Assembly: GCA_910584075.1 (NCBI GenBank)
Contig: CAJTZI010000001.1
Coordinates: 1-64,000 of the forward strand
DNA: 64,000 bases
Source of the DNA: an uncultured Oscillibacter sp.
GTDB taxonomy: Bacteria > Bacillota > Clostridia > Oscillospirales > Oscillospiraceae
Direction of reading: 5' to 3'
Part shown: piece by piece, positions 25,206 to 33,039 of the stretch
How the letters are laid out: the number at the start of each line of letters is the position of its first letter
Numbering within the stretch: the stretch's first letter is position 1
Program-made: the position numbers and the translations under genes
Notes under the pieces: model-generated
What the model was told of the DNA's origin: nothing
Seen by the model: the letters and a program-made list of their open reading frames with translations, nothing else
The model's database searches: none

Positions 25206-26615
25206 TTATGATCTGAGAACATCCGCGGAGGCACCGTCCCGGGGGGCCGGCTGGGCGCAGCAGCGGTCCAGGAGCCTGGGCGTAAAGCGCAGAAAGAGCG
25301 TAATGGAGATCAGGCTGGCGGTGATGTCGCAGAAGGGCTCGGCGGCAAAGGCCGCCGCGGCGGTGAACAGCAGGGGAAACAGCAGGATCCCCCCCAGAAA
25401 CAGGCTCTTGCGCAGCAGTGAGCATCCCAGGGCCAGCCGGACCTGTCCCAGGGCGGTGGACATATCCACACACATCCACTGCACTGCCATAAACAGCGCG
25501 CCCGCCGTGTAGACCCGGATATACCGCACGCTTCGCTCCAAAATCTCCCCGTCGGTTGAAAAGAACAGCACAAACTTCGGCGCGAACACCTGCGTCATCG
25601 CCAGCATGAGGGCGGCAAATCCGAAGCACAGGAAGAACACGCCCCACAGGGCCTGCCGCACCCGTCTCCGGTCCCCGGCCCCCAGGTTGAAGCTCACCAC
25701 CCCCTGACAGCCCAGGGTGATACCGCCCATAGGCATGGCCAGCAGCAGCATATAGCTCTGCACCACGGCGGCGCAGGTGATGAGGATATCCCCCTCGCCG
25801 GGCCCGCCGTACCGCTGGAGGGCCGTGTTGAGGATAATGAGGATCACGCTGTCCAGAGCGTATGTGAGGAAGGGAGCGAGGCCCATCAGGAGAATCCGCC
25901 TGCACAGGGCAGGCTGAGGATTCCCCCAGCGCAGAGGCGCCGGCAGCCCCGGAATACGCAGGGAGACCAGGGCGAAGACGCAGGCGGCGGCCTGGGAGAG
26001 GACGGTGGCCCAGGCCGCGCCGGAGACGCCAAAGTCCAGCCAGAAGATGAACACCGGGTCCAGGGCAATGTTCAGCGCGGCCCCCAGCATCACCGTGCCC
26101 ATGCCCAGGCCGGAACGGCCCTGGGCGATCAGAAAGCTGTTCAGTCCGCCGGAGAGCAGAGCGAATGCGGTGCCGGCGATGTAGACGGTGATATAGTCCA
26201 GGGCGTAGGGAAAGGTGTCCGCGCTGGCCCCGAACCACCAGAGAAACTGGCGGCGCAGCAAAAAGAAGACCCCGCTCAGTCCCACCGCCAGCCCCAGCAG
26301 CAGCCGGAAGCAGCTGGAGAGGATGTCGCCGGCGGCCTCCCGGTCTCCGGCCCCCAGCTTCATGGCCATCAGCGGCGTGCCCCCCAGGCCCACCAGCATG
26401 GAAAAGGAGGACAGCAGCGTGATGATGGGGCCGCAGACCCCCACGCCCGCCAGGGCCAGACTGCCGCTGCCGGGGATATGGCCGATGAACATCCGGTCCA
26501 CGATGCTGTACAGGACATTGACAAACTGGGCCAGCATGGTGGGCACTGCAAGACGCAGCAGCAGACCGGGCATGGGATCCCGCCCCAAATCGTTTTTTCT
26601 CCGCAAAAAGATCAT
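25206..26615 (-). CDS. MATE-family efflux transporter
   Basis: The 469-residue protein is a 12-span multidrug and toxin extrusion antiporter. The first span pair shows LLLRLAVPTMLAQFVNVLYSIVDRMFIGHI, read in two halves, and PMGGITLGCQGVVSFNLGAG marks the second repeat. Such carriers export drugs or metabolites using Na+ or H+. The ATG at 26615 sits right against AGAGGGAG, which is too close; a TTG three codons later (26606) has better spacing and may be the true start. The gene has no operon partner. Confidence 0.9.
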   Translation of the reverse strand: MIFLRRKNDLGRDPMPGLLLRLAVPTMLAQFVNVLYSIVDRMFIGHIPGSGSLALAGVGVCGPIITLLSSFSMLVGLGGTPLMAMKLGAGDREAAGDILSSCFRLLLGLAVGLSGVFFLLRRQFLWWFGASADTFPYALDYITVYIAGTAFALLSGGLNSFLIAQGRSGLGMGTVMLGAALNIALDPVFIFWLDFGVSGAAWATVLSQAAACVFALVSLRIPGLPAPLRWGNPQPALCRRILLMGLAPFLTYALDSVILIILNTALQRYGGPGEGDILITCAAVVQSYMLLLAMPMGGITLGCQGVVSFNLGAGDRRRVRQALWGVFFLCFGFAALMLAMTQVFAPKFVLFFSTDGEILERSVRYIRVYTAGALFMAVQWMCVDMSTALGQVRLALGCSLLRKSLFLGGILLFPLLFTAAAAFAAEPFCDITASLISITLFLRFTPRLLDRCCAQPAPRDGASADVLRS

Positions 26616-26704
26616 CTCCCTCTGAAAGCCTGCGGCTTGCTATTATACCCGCCCAGCGGAAAATGTCAAGCCGGAAAGGCGCCTGCGGGGCAGTCAGGGG
26701 CGCA

Positions 26705-26929
26705 TCATTCCGGCAGTTCGGAAAACAGGTCCGCCAGCCGGACATTCAGTGCGGAAGCGATCAATTGGCATCTCTCAACCGTTGGGCTGTGCTCTCCCCG
26801 CTCAATCCGCCCGTAATACGCCCGGCTGATCCCGCACAGCTCCGCGAATTCATCCTGCGCCAGGCCGCGCCCCTCTCTGTATCTGCGCAGGACGCCGCCC
26901 AGAGCGGCGTTTACGTTATATGGCCGCAT
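26705..26929 (-). CDS. Small XRE-family DNA-binding protein, divergent from AIPR-like gene
   Basis: This 74-residue protein is a bare helix-turn-helix: LRRYREGRGLAQDEFAELCGISRAYYGRIERGEHSPTV, read in two parts, and a final helix CQLIASALNVRLADLFSEL. It resembles the C.AhdI/SinR type of compact repressors that control restriction or defence genes. GAGGTGAGG precedes the ATG. The start codon region overlaps one arm of an inverted repeat whose other arm lies on the promoter of the divergent AIPR-like gene (27076-28254), so the protein probably represses both. Confidence 0.85.
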   Translation of the reverse strand: MRPYNVNAALGGVLRRYREGRGLAQDEFAELCGISRAYYGRIERGEHSPTVERCQLIASALNVRLADLFSELPE

Positions 26930-26988
26930 ATTCCTCACCTCGGGAAATATGATAGCACGGCGCCAGATAAAACGCCATATATAACGTT
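26913..26988. promoter_or_regulatory. Inverted-repeat operator between XRE and AIPR-like genes
   Basis: ACGTTATATGGC (26913-26924) is mirrored by GCCATATATAACGTT (26974-26988) with a two-base insertion. The left arm lies in the first codons of the XRE gene; the right arm covers the -35 of the AIPR-like gene's promoter. Confidence 0.55.
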
Positions 26989-27014
26989 GAATTTCCTGGA
27001 ATATCTGGTAGAAT
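26987..27014 (+). promoter_or_regulatory. Promoter of the AIPR-like gene
   Basis: TTGAAT (26987-26992) and TAGAAT (27009-27014) are spaced 16 bases, 60 bases before the start codon. On the opposite strand TATCAT (26949-26954) is a candidate -10 for the XRE gene. Confidence 0.55.
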
Positions 27015-27075
27015 GAGGGCGGATGGTGGTTGTACCACGTATCTGACAAAAATTCTTCGTACAAAGGAGAAAAAC

Positions 27076-28254
27076 ATGGAAACAAGAGAACTGGAAATCA
27101 AGGTGGATTCCTTCCGCAAAATCCCGAACCCCTACAAAGAGGGCCCGGGCAGCGCCTCCCAGATGTACACTGCGGTGTGCGATGTAAAGAGCGTCCCCGA
27201 GGAGCTGCTGAACTGGATGGAGACCAATCCCCGCAAGCAGAATATCCGCAGCGGCGTCGCCAAAAAAATCAAGATGTCCCTGATCGAGGGCAAAGACTTT
27301 CACCTTCTGAACCGCGGGCTCCTCCTCTCCGCTCAGGATGTTTCGTATAACAACTATGACAACACTCTGAAGCTGGTCTTCTCAAATCCCGAATATCACG
27401 GCGATGTGGACGGCGGACACACCCTGAGAGTGATTCTGGACAACCGCGAGGAGCTGGACTACGGGCAGCAGTATGTCAAGCTGGAGATTCTGACCGGCGT
27501 CGAGGGGATCTTCGAGGACCTGGCGGCCGCGAGAAACACCTCCACCCAGGTCCAGGACAAATCCATCGCGAATCTCCGGGACTATTTTGCCCTGATCAAA
27601 AACGTCATCGCCCCGGAGCAGTTCAATGACCGCGTATACTTTATGGAAAATGACGACGGCGATATTGATGTGGGCGATATTCTGGCCATTTTGAATCTGT
27701 TCAACCTGGACGCATACCATGATATGGACAGCTTTCCGGTGGTGTCCTTCAGCAGCCGGAAAAAGTGCATTGACAGCTACATCAGCCTCTACGAGAAGTT
27801 CCATGACGGCCCCGAAAACCCCTACGTCAAAATGAAGCCGGTCATGGCGCAGATCTTCAAGCTGTACGATTACCTCGAGGCCAAGATGCCTGAGTACTAC
27901 CGGAAAAAAAATCCCGCGGGAAAGTATGGCCTGGTCTCGGGAGTCATCACCTCGAAGGACCCCAAAAAACAGCTCAGAACCAAGTTCTACCGCAATGAGA
28001 TCACACACGGGTCCCCCAACGGCTTCCTCTTCCCCATTCTGGGCTCCCTCCGCGCTCTGTTGAAGGAAGAAAACGGCCAGTACGATTGGGCGAGCGATCC
28101 CTTCGACATTCTGGACAAGGCCGGCCCGGAGCTTGTGTGGACCACGGTGGAACGGAGCCGGACCCTTGGAAACGACCCTGTCAAGGTGGGCAAGGACAGC
28201 GGAAACTGGCAGACACTCTATATGCGCGTCATGTTTGCGGCGATGGGTAAATAA
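27076..28254 (+). CDS. AIPR-like protein (abortive infection / phage resistance family)
   Basis: The 392-residue cytoplasmic protein shows the AIPR/DGQHR pattern. LLNRGLLLSAQDVSYN (NRG motif) is followed by SNPEYHGDVDGGHTLRVIL, where DGGHT takes the place of NGQQT/DGQHR, then VKLEILTG and LAAARNTSTQVQDKSIANLR, equivalent to the family's N-x-Q helix. The C-terminal half (about 200-392) is less conserved. AIPR proteins occur in phage-defence islands and are thought to act through abortive infection, with little known biochemistry. AAAGGAG stands before the ATG at 27076; the frame is open upstream only by chance. It is divergent from a small XRE repressor. The family call is by motif only. Confidence 0.65.
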   Translation: METRELEIKVDSFRKIPNPYKEGPGSASQMYTAVCDVKSVPEELLNWMETNPRKQNIRSGVAKKIKMSLIEGKDFHLLNRGLLLSAQDVSYNNYDNTLKLVFSNPEYHGDVDGGHTLRVILDNREELDYGQQYVKLEILTGVEGIFEDLAAARNTSTQVQDKSIANLRDYFALIKNVIAPEQFNDRVYFMENDDGDIDVGDILAILNLFNLDAYHDMDSFPVVSFSSRKKCIDSYISLYEKFHDGPENPYVKMKPVMAQIFKLYDYLEAKMPEYYRKKNPAGKYGLVSGVITSKDPKKQLRTKFYRNEITHGSPNGFLFPILGSLRALLKEENGQYDWASDPFDILDKAGPELVWTTVERSRTLGNDPVKVGKDSGNWQTLYMRVMFAAMGK

Positions 28255-28259
28255 GAGAA

Positions 28260-28293
28260 AGAGGGGGCCGCTCTTTTGAGAGCGGCCCCCTCT
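28260..28293. terminator. Terminator after the AIPR-like gene
   Basis: Fifteen bases AGAGGGGGCCGCTCT (28260-28274) pair perfectly with 28279-28293 around TTTG. It separates the convergent AIPR-like and 28340-28852 genes. Confidence 0.7.
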
Positions 28294-28339
28294 CCGCGCT
28301 TTCGTCGGTTCCCGGCAGGGTGCGCTCCATCCCGCGCCG

Positions 28340-28852
28340 TCACCGCCGGAAAAAACGCCGCCGCAGCCTCCGCCGCCACAGCAGCGTCAAACGCTCCAGA
28401 GCCCGGTCCAGAATCAAAAACGTAGCGTTGGCCAGGGCCAGCAGCAAGATCCCAAAGCCTCCGGCGGCCGCTTCCCGCGGCAGGCCCAGCACCCGCCAGA
28501 CCACGCCGTAGAGCAGAAGGCACACCGCCGTGCACAGGGCGATTCTGACCGCCGCCCGCGCCAGCCGTGAGGGGAGCCTCGCCAGCTTTGGCCGCAGGAG
28601 CGGATACCAGCCGAAACACAGATACACCAGCGCCGCCTCCCGGTCCGGGTCCAACGCCAGGGCCAGGAGAGATACGGCCATCCAGGCCGTACCGGCGGCC
28701 CGGGGGCCAGCCTCCTCCAGCACCGGCAGCAGGGCCGCCATGGCCAGCACCGGCGCGCAGAAGGTGGCGGCGGGAATCACCCCGCCCAGGGTCAGCAGCG
28801 CCGCCGCCAGGGCGCAGAGGACGCCGCACAGGGCCATCTCCCGGCTCTTCAT
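28340..28852 (-). CDS. Conserved multi-span membrane protein, 170 aa
   Basis: The protein has about five hydrophobic segments (for example MALCGVLCALAAALLTLGG at the N terminus, TFCAPVLAMAALLPVL, AVRIALCTAVCLLLYGVVW and GFGILLLALANATFLILD) and a very basic C-terminal tail (LLWRRRLRRRFFRR). This layout resembles small ECF-type S components or MreD-like proteins, but no diagnostic motif is present. AAGGAG stands eight bases before the ATG at 28852. It overlaps the LTA-synthase-like gene by 4 bp (ATGA) and is probably co-translated with it, so a role in envelope polymer export is possible. Confidence 0.7.
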   Translation of the reverse strand: MKSREMALCGVLCALAAALLTLGGVIPAATFCAPVLAMAALLPVLEEAGPRAAGTAWMAVSLLALALDPDREAALVYLCFGWYPLLRPKLARLPSRLARAAVRIALCTAVCLLLYGVVWRVLGLPREAAAGGFGILLLALANATFLILDRALERLTLLWRRRLRRRFFRR

Positions 28853-30726
28853 GAGGGAATCTCCTTGTATTTCAGCTTGTAGTAGCTCCACTGCCGCCAC
28901 TTGGCAATCTCCTCCGCCAGGTCCCCGGCGGGACCGGTGAGCGCACCGCCCGCCGCGGACACGCAGACGGTCTTCTGCACCACGCTCACCTGCCGCCGCA
29001 GCTGGTTCAAAAAGGCGAACCAGGACGTGGTCTCTCCCCGGCCCGTCAGCTCCAGCAGGGCCGCCCCCAGGAAGCAGGCGGAGAGCTGTCCGCTCCCCGG
29101 CAGGTCCAGAGTCTCCACGGTATTCTCCCAGTCCAGCACCTCCGCCGCGGCATCGTTGGCCCAGATGACATAGGGCGTTTCATAGGCCCTCAGGTTCTCC
29201 TGCCCCTCCGGGCCGGAGAACACGTCCAGTCCCAGCTGGCGGTATCCGACCTGATTGTCCCCCAGATAGGGCAGGTGATCCCCCCAGAAGGCCAGCACCA
29301 CCGGCTCGTCCGTCCCCGCGAAATAATCCGTCAGACGGCCCAGCATGGCATCGGCGTCCCGGGCCCCCTCGGCGTACACCGCCAGCATGGTCTCCACCTC
29401 CTCCGAGAGGCCGGAGACCTGTACCGGGGGAAAGTCATACCCCTCGCCGTACTTGTCGGCGGTGTAGGACATATGGTTCTGGATGGTGGTGGTGTAGCTG
29501 CACAGCATCCGGCCGCCGGACACCGCCTCGGCAAATTTTTCCTCAATGAAGGCGGCCATATAGTCGTCTGTGACCCAGCGTCCCTTGTACTCCAGATCCT
29601 CCATTTCGTCGGCGAACACCGTCTCCTCCGCTCCCAGCCAGCGGTAGACGTTCTCCCGGTTGTAGAACCAGTCGTCCCCCGGGTGGAAGAAGGAGGTGTG
29701 GTACCCCTCGTCCCCAAAGACCCGGAGCACGCTGTCCAGGTTCCGGTTCACCACCCGCAGGGCGGAGGTGGTGGCGGCGGAGAGGGCGTTGGTCTGCATC
29801 CCCGTCAGCACGTCAAACTCCGTGTTGGCGGTGCCCCCGGCGAAGCCCGGCACCACCACATGGCCGGAGATGGCGTGGGAATCCCCCTGCAGGGCATGGA
29901 GATTGGGCAGGGGGTCCTCCTCCCAGGTGAAGGCGGGGTCGTCTGTGATGTCGGAAAACGCCTCGTTCATCACCATGACAAGGTGTACCTGCCTGCCCTG
30001 GCCGGAGGAGGTCTCCTCCCCGTCCCAGGCTTCGGCCTCAGCGCGGCTGAAGCCCTGGGGCCTGTCCACCAGAAAGGTGGTAAACTGGTGGCAGAAGTTG
30101 TAGGGAAAGCCGTTCTCGTTGAACACGGTGGACAGGCGGTAGGGGTTGGAGGCTCCGATGCTGTCGTACAGGCCGGTGGAGCCCAGGACCGTCACCACCG
30201 CCAGGGCCAGGGCGGCAAAGCTCCCCGCTGCCCCCAAGAGGCTCCCCCGCCAGCCCCGGAGCTTTTCCGCCGGAAAGGGTTTGACGCCCACAAAGAACCC
30301 CAGAACCGCCAGGGCCAGCGTCACCAGCACCACGGCGGCGATGGCCGCCGCGGGGTAGCGGATGTCGTAGCTCTCCACGGCGCTGGAGACCTCCTTCAAA
30401 AGGGCCAGATCCCGGGGGAACACGGGCTCGTCCCGCACCTCGATCTTCACCCGGTTGGCGATGGAGAGACCGCAGACAATGAGATTTGTCAGGGCCGCGC
30501 CGAAAAACACATTGCGGAAAAGGCACGTGAGCCCCAGCAGCACAAGCCCCACCGGCAGAGCATTCAGCAAGATCAGCACCGGCTTGCGCAGAAAGTTTGA
30601 GATCACACCCCGGAAGGCGTTGGGCTGGCACCACAGGGCCAGCAGGGTGATGAATCCCGCCAGAAGCACCACCGCCAGCAGGGTAAGCGGCAGGGAGAGC
30701 CGGAATTTCGGAAAGCGTGTTTTCAA
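28849..30726 (-). CDS. LTA synthase family sulfatase-fold membrane protein
   Basis: The 625-residue protein has five N-terminal spans (to about residue 190) and an extracellular sulfatase-like domain. Metal-site landmarks are HLVMVMNEAFSD, where the usual catalytic Thr-containing ESF region reads NEAFSD, the GGTANTEFDVLTGM segment with the nucleophile Thr, and VLAFWGDHLPYLGDN near the end (Asp-His metal ligands). It would transfer glycerol- or other phosphate groups onto a cell-envelope polymer. The frame reaches 30774, but a promoter -10 occupies those codons, and a TTG at 30726 has AAGGA nine bases upstream. I take that as the start. Confidence 0.82.
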   Translation of the reverse strand: MKTRFPKFRLSLPLTLLAVVLLAGFITLLALWCQPNAFRGVISNFLRKPVLILLNALPVGLVLLGLTCLFRNVFFGAALTNLIVCGLSIANRVKIEVRDEPVFPRDLALLKEVSSAVESYDIRYPAAAIAAVVLVTLALAVLGFFVGVKPFPAEKLRGWRGSLLGAAGSFAALALAVVTVLGSTGLYDSIGASNPYRLSTVFNENGFPYNFCHQFTTFLVDRPQGFSRAEAEAWDGEETSSGQGRQVHLVMVMNEAFSDITDDPAFTWEEDPLPNLHALQGDSHAISGHVVVPGFAGGTANTEFDVLTGMQTNALSAATTSALRVVNRNLDSVLRVFGDEGYHTSFFHPGDDWFYNRENVYRWLGAEETVFADEMEDLEYKGRWVTDDYMAAFIEEKFAEAVSGGRMLCSYTTTIQNHMSYTADKYGEGYDFPPVQVSGLSEEVETMLAVYAEGARDADAMLGRLTDYFAGTDEPVVLAFWGDHLPYLGDNQVGYRQLGLDVFSGPEGQENLRAYETPYVIWANDAAAEVLDWENTVETLDLPGSGQLSACFLGAALLELTGRGETTSWFAFLNQLRRQVSVVQKTVCVSAAGGALTGPAGDLAEEIAKWRQWSYYKLKYKEIPS

Positions 30727-30762
30727 GGCATTAAGTCCTTTCCACAGAAAATTGATATTCCC

Positions 30763-30790
30763 ATTATAGGGCATTTCCCCTAAAAAGCAA
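30763..30790 (-). promoter_or_regulatory. Promoter of the LTA-synthase-like gene
   Basis: On the minus strand TTGCTT (30785-30790) is 16 bases from a perfect TATAAT (30763-30768). It overlaps the ATG at 30774 that a purely computational start choice would pick. Confidence 0.65.
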
Positions 30791-30794
30791 GCGA

Positions 30795-30837
30795 AAACTC
30801 CCCTCCATTCAAAACAGAGAGGAGTTTCCCGCTTTTA
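30795..30837 (-). terminator. Terminator after the first G3E GTPase gene
   Basis: AAACTCC (30795-30801) pairs with GGAGTTT (30831-30837) with further imperfect pairing inside. A T-rich stretch follows on the minus strand. It insulates the promoter at 30763-30790. Confidence 0.5.
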
Positions 30838-30852
30838 TATTACAAAGCGCAA

Positions 30853-31782
30853 TCAGAAGGTAACAACCTCTTGAGCGGGCTTTTCACATGGGCTCAGAGA
30901 GAGGATGTTCATCACAGGCCCCTTGCCCTTGTAGGCCTTGTGCTTCTCCACCGCCATTCTGGCGGTGACCTCGATCCAGTCCCGGTTCTCCAGGGCGTCC
31001 AGCCCATTGCCTCTGGCGATGAGCCCCAGGAACTGCACGTCGTTCTCACAGCAGACCATGGCGAAGCGGCCGGGGCAGTGGATGCCGGGGTACTTCTTAG
31101 AGTGGCACATCATCAGCTTCATGTGGACGAGCCTCTCCGCGTACCGCTCCGGGTGGTCCATCACATCCACATACCACACGCCGAAATCCTCGTCCGGGAT
31201 GTCCACCACGTCCTGGCTCAGGTCAAAGGGGCACTCTTCCCCGGTGAGATAGTCCTCGCTGGTGCCGTCCATATTTTCAAAGTAGATGTCCGCCCGGCGG
31301 TTCACCATCCGGAGATTCCGCTTCCGCAGGGCGTCCCGCAGCTGGGGCGTGGCCCGGTTGAATACCAGCAGGTCGGCGTTGGTAATCTTCTCCATCATCA
31401 GCTGGCCCATATTCTTGGCGTAGACCTCAAAGGTGTCCGCCTTCACAAAGGTCATGATCTGGTACAGCACCCAGTTGGCCGGCAGCACCTCCCGGTACAG
31501 CCGCTCCATCTGCCACATACCGTTGTACTCAATGAGCACCTGCTTGGGCTTGTACTCCTTCTCCCACGCCTTCAGCTGGGAACACTTCAAATCCTCCTCA
31601 TCCTCCACGGTGACGACAGTGACATTGTCCAAGGCCTTGGCGTTGTACGCCTCCTCCCCCTCCTCGCAGCAGATGAGCAGGGTCCTGTCCTGGCGGGCAA
31701 AGCCGTCCTCCAGGACGCCGTTGATAAAGTTGGTCTTGCCGCCGTCTAAAAAGCCGGCGACCAGATAGACTGGAATATCCAT
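30853..31782 (-). CDS. CobW/G3E-family GTP-binding protein
   Basis: The 309-residue protein has the P-loop GFLDGGKT (about residues 10-17) and VLIEYNGMWQ in place of the usual ExxG switch. It lacks the CxCC metal-binding motif seen in its neighbour. LVFNRATPQL stands where the NKxD specificity motif is expected. The C-terminal half carries a CobW_C-like region. G3E GTPases load metal ions into target proteins. Its start follows the His-rich G3E gene by 22 bp, so the two form an operon and may act as a pair, with this one as the degenerate partner. Confidence 0.82.
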   Translation of the reverse strand: MDIPVYLVAGFLDGGKTNFINGVLEDGFARQDRTLLICCEEGEEAYNAKALDNVTVVTVEDEEDLKCSQLKAWEKEYKPKQVLIEYNGMWQMERLYREVLPANWVLYQIMTFVKADTFEVYAKNMGQLMMEKITNADLLVFNRATPQLRDALRKRNLRMVNRRADIYFENMDGTSEDYLTGEECPFDLSQDVVDIPDEDFGVWYVDVMDHPERYAERLVHMKLMMCHSKKYPGIHCPGRFAMVCCENDVQFLGLIARGNGLDALENRDWIEVTARMAVEKHKAYKGKGPVMNILSLSPCEKPAQEVVTF

Positions 31783-31804
31783 GATCCGCGTCCTCTCTCT
31801 GCCT

Positions 31805-32956
31805 TTACAGGCCGAACAGTTCCGCCAGCTTCTTCTCGTTCAGCTCCGCGCCGATGACGCAGAGGCGGCCGGTGTAGTCGGGGCGGCCGGTCCGGATCTC
31901 GTGCTCTTCAGGCACATAGTCGAACTCCACCCAGGCGCCGTCCGTCCCGCTTACGATGCCCTTGGCCCGGAGAATCCTGCCGTACCCGCCGGAGTCCAAG
32001 GCTGTGAGAATCCGGGCGATATCCGCCTGGGAGAATGCCTTGGGGGTCTCCCTGCCCCAGGAGGTGAAGATCTCGTCGGCGTGGTGGTGATGATGATGGT
32101 GATCGTGGCAGGAGCAGCTGGGGTCGCTGCACTCGTGATCGTGGCCGTGGTGGTGTTCATGCCCGTCGTGATCGTGGTGATGCGCATGTTCGTCATGATC
32201 ATGGTGATGCCCGTGCCCGTCATGGTCGTGGTGCTCATGATGATGCTCCTCGTGTTCGTGGTGGTGCTCGTGTTCCTCATGGCCGTGGTGGTGATGGTGC
32301 TCAGCCTCCCCGGCCTCGTGTTCCGCCCGCATCTTCGCCAGCAGCTCCTCCGCCAGGGACACCTTCTCCATGGCGGAGAGGATGGTCTTCCCGTCCAGCT
32401 GGTCCCAGGGGGTGGTGAGGATGGCGGCGTCAGGATTCTTCTCCCGGAGCATGTTCACCGCGGCCTCCAGCTTCTCCTGGGAGAGCTTCTGGGTCCGGGA
32501 GAGAACGATGGTGCCGGCGGACTCCACCTGGTTGTTGTAGAACTCGCCGAAGTTCTTCATATAGACCTTCACCTTGGCGGCGTCCACCACGGTGACAAAG
32601 CTGTTGAGCTTCAGCTCCGGCACGTCCGAGACGGTGTTCTCCACCGCCACGATGACATCCGACAGCTTGCCCACGCCGGAGGGCTCGATGAGAATACGGT
32701 CCGGGTGGAACTGGTCCGCCACCTCCTTCAGCGCCTTGTTGAAGTCCCCCACAAGGGAGCAGCAGATGCACCCGGAGGACATTTCGGAGATCTGCACGCC
32801 GGACTCCTTCAAAAAGCCGCCGTCAATGCTGATCTCGCCGAACTCGTTTTCAATCAGCACCAGCTTCTCCCCGGGGAAGGCCTCGGCGAGCAGCTTTTTG
32901 ATGAGGGTGGTCTTGCCAGCCCCCAGGAAGCCGGAGATAATGTCGATTTTTGTCAT
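31805..32956 (-). CDS. CobW/G3E-family metallochaperone GTPase with His-rich loop
   Basis: The 383-residue protein has P-loop GFLGAGKTT (residues 9-17), the metal-transfer motif GCICC (residues 62-66), LIEPSGVG (switch II), and a CobW C-terminal domain at the end. Between about residues 222 and 305 lies a stretch with about 40 histidines plus many Asp/Glu and a CSDPSCSC cluster, evidently a metal-binding loop. Zinc, nickel or cobalt are candidates. The ATG at 32956 has AGAAGGA upstream; a TTG three codons earlier is not needed. Together with the downstream G3E gene it forms a metal-handling operon. Confidence 0.88.
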   Translation of the reverse strand: MTKIDIISGFLGAGKTTLIKKLLAEAFPGEKLVLIENEFGEISIDGGFLKESGVQISEMSSGCICCSLVGDFNKALKEVADQFHPDRILIEPSGVGKLSDVIVAVENTVSDVPELKLNSFVTVVDAAKVKVYMKNFGEFYNNQVESAGTIVLSRTQKLSQEKLEAAVNMLREKNPDAAILTTPWDQLDGKTILSAMEKVSLAEELLAKMRAEHEAGEAEHHHHHGHEEHEHHHEHEEHHHEHHDHDGHGHHHDHDEHAHHHDHDGHEHHHGHDHECSDPSCSCHDHHHHHHHADEIFTSWGRETPKAFSQADIARILTALDSGGYGRILRAKGIVSGTDGAWVEFDYVPEEHEIRTGRPDYTGRLCVIGAELNEKKLAELFGL

Positions 32957-32995
32957 AGCGATCAAGTCCTTCTATAAAATTTCTGAACCAGACTT

Positions 32996-33023
32996 ATCAT
33001 ATCATTAAAATCGGAAAATGCAA
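32996..33023 (-). promoter_or_regulatory. Promoter of the G3E GTPase operon
   Basis: TTGCAT (33018-33023) is 16 bases from TATGAT (32996-33001) on the minus strand. The region is AT-rich and contains ATGATATGAT, but no clear Zur box. Confidence 0.5.
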
Positions 33024-33039
33024 TATTTTTACAGAAAGT

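Noticed and set aside
32080..32330. Short-period repeat array in 31805-32956 (GTGATG-like on the plus strand)
   Set aside because: It is explained by His/Asp codons of the metal-binding loop, not by a CRISPR or satellite array: repeat units are not constant and stay in frame.
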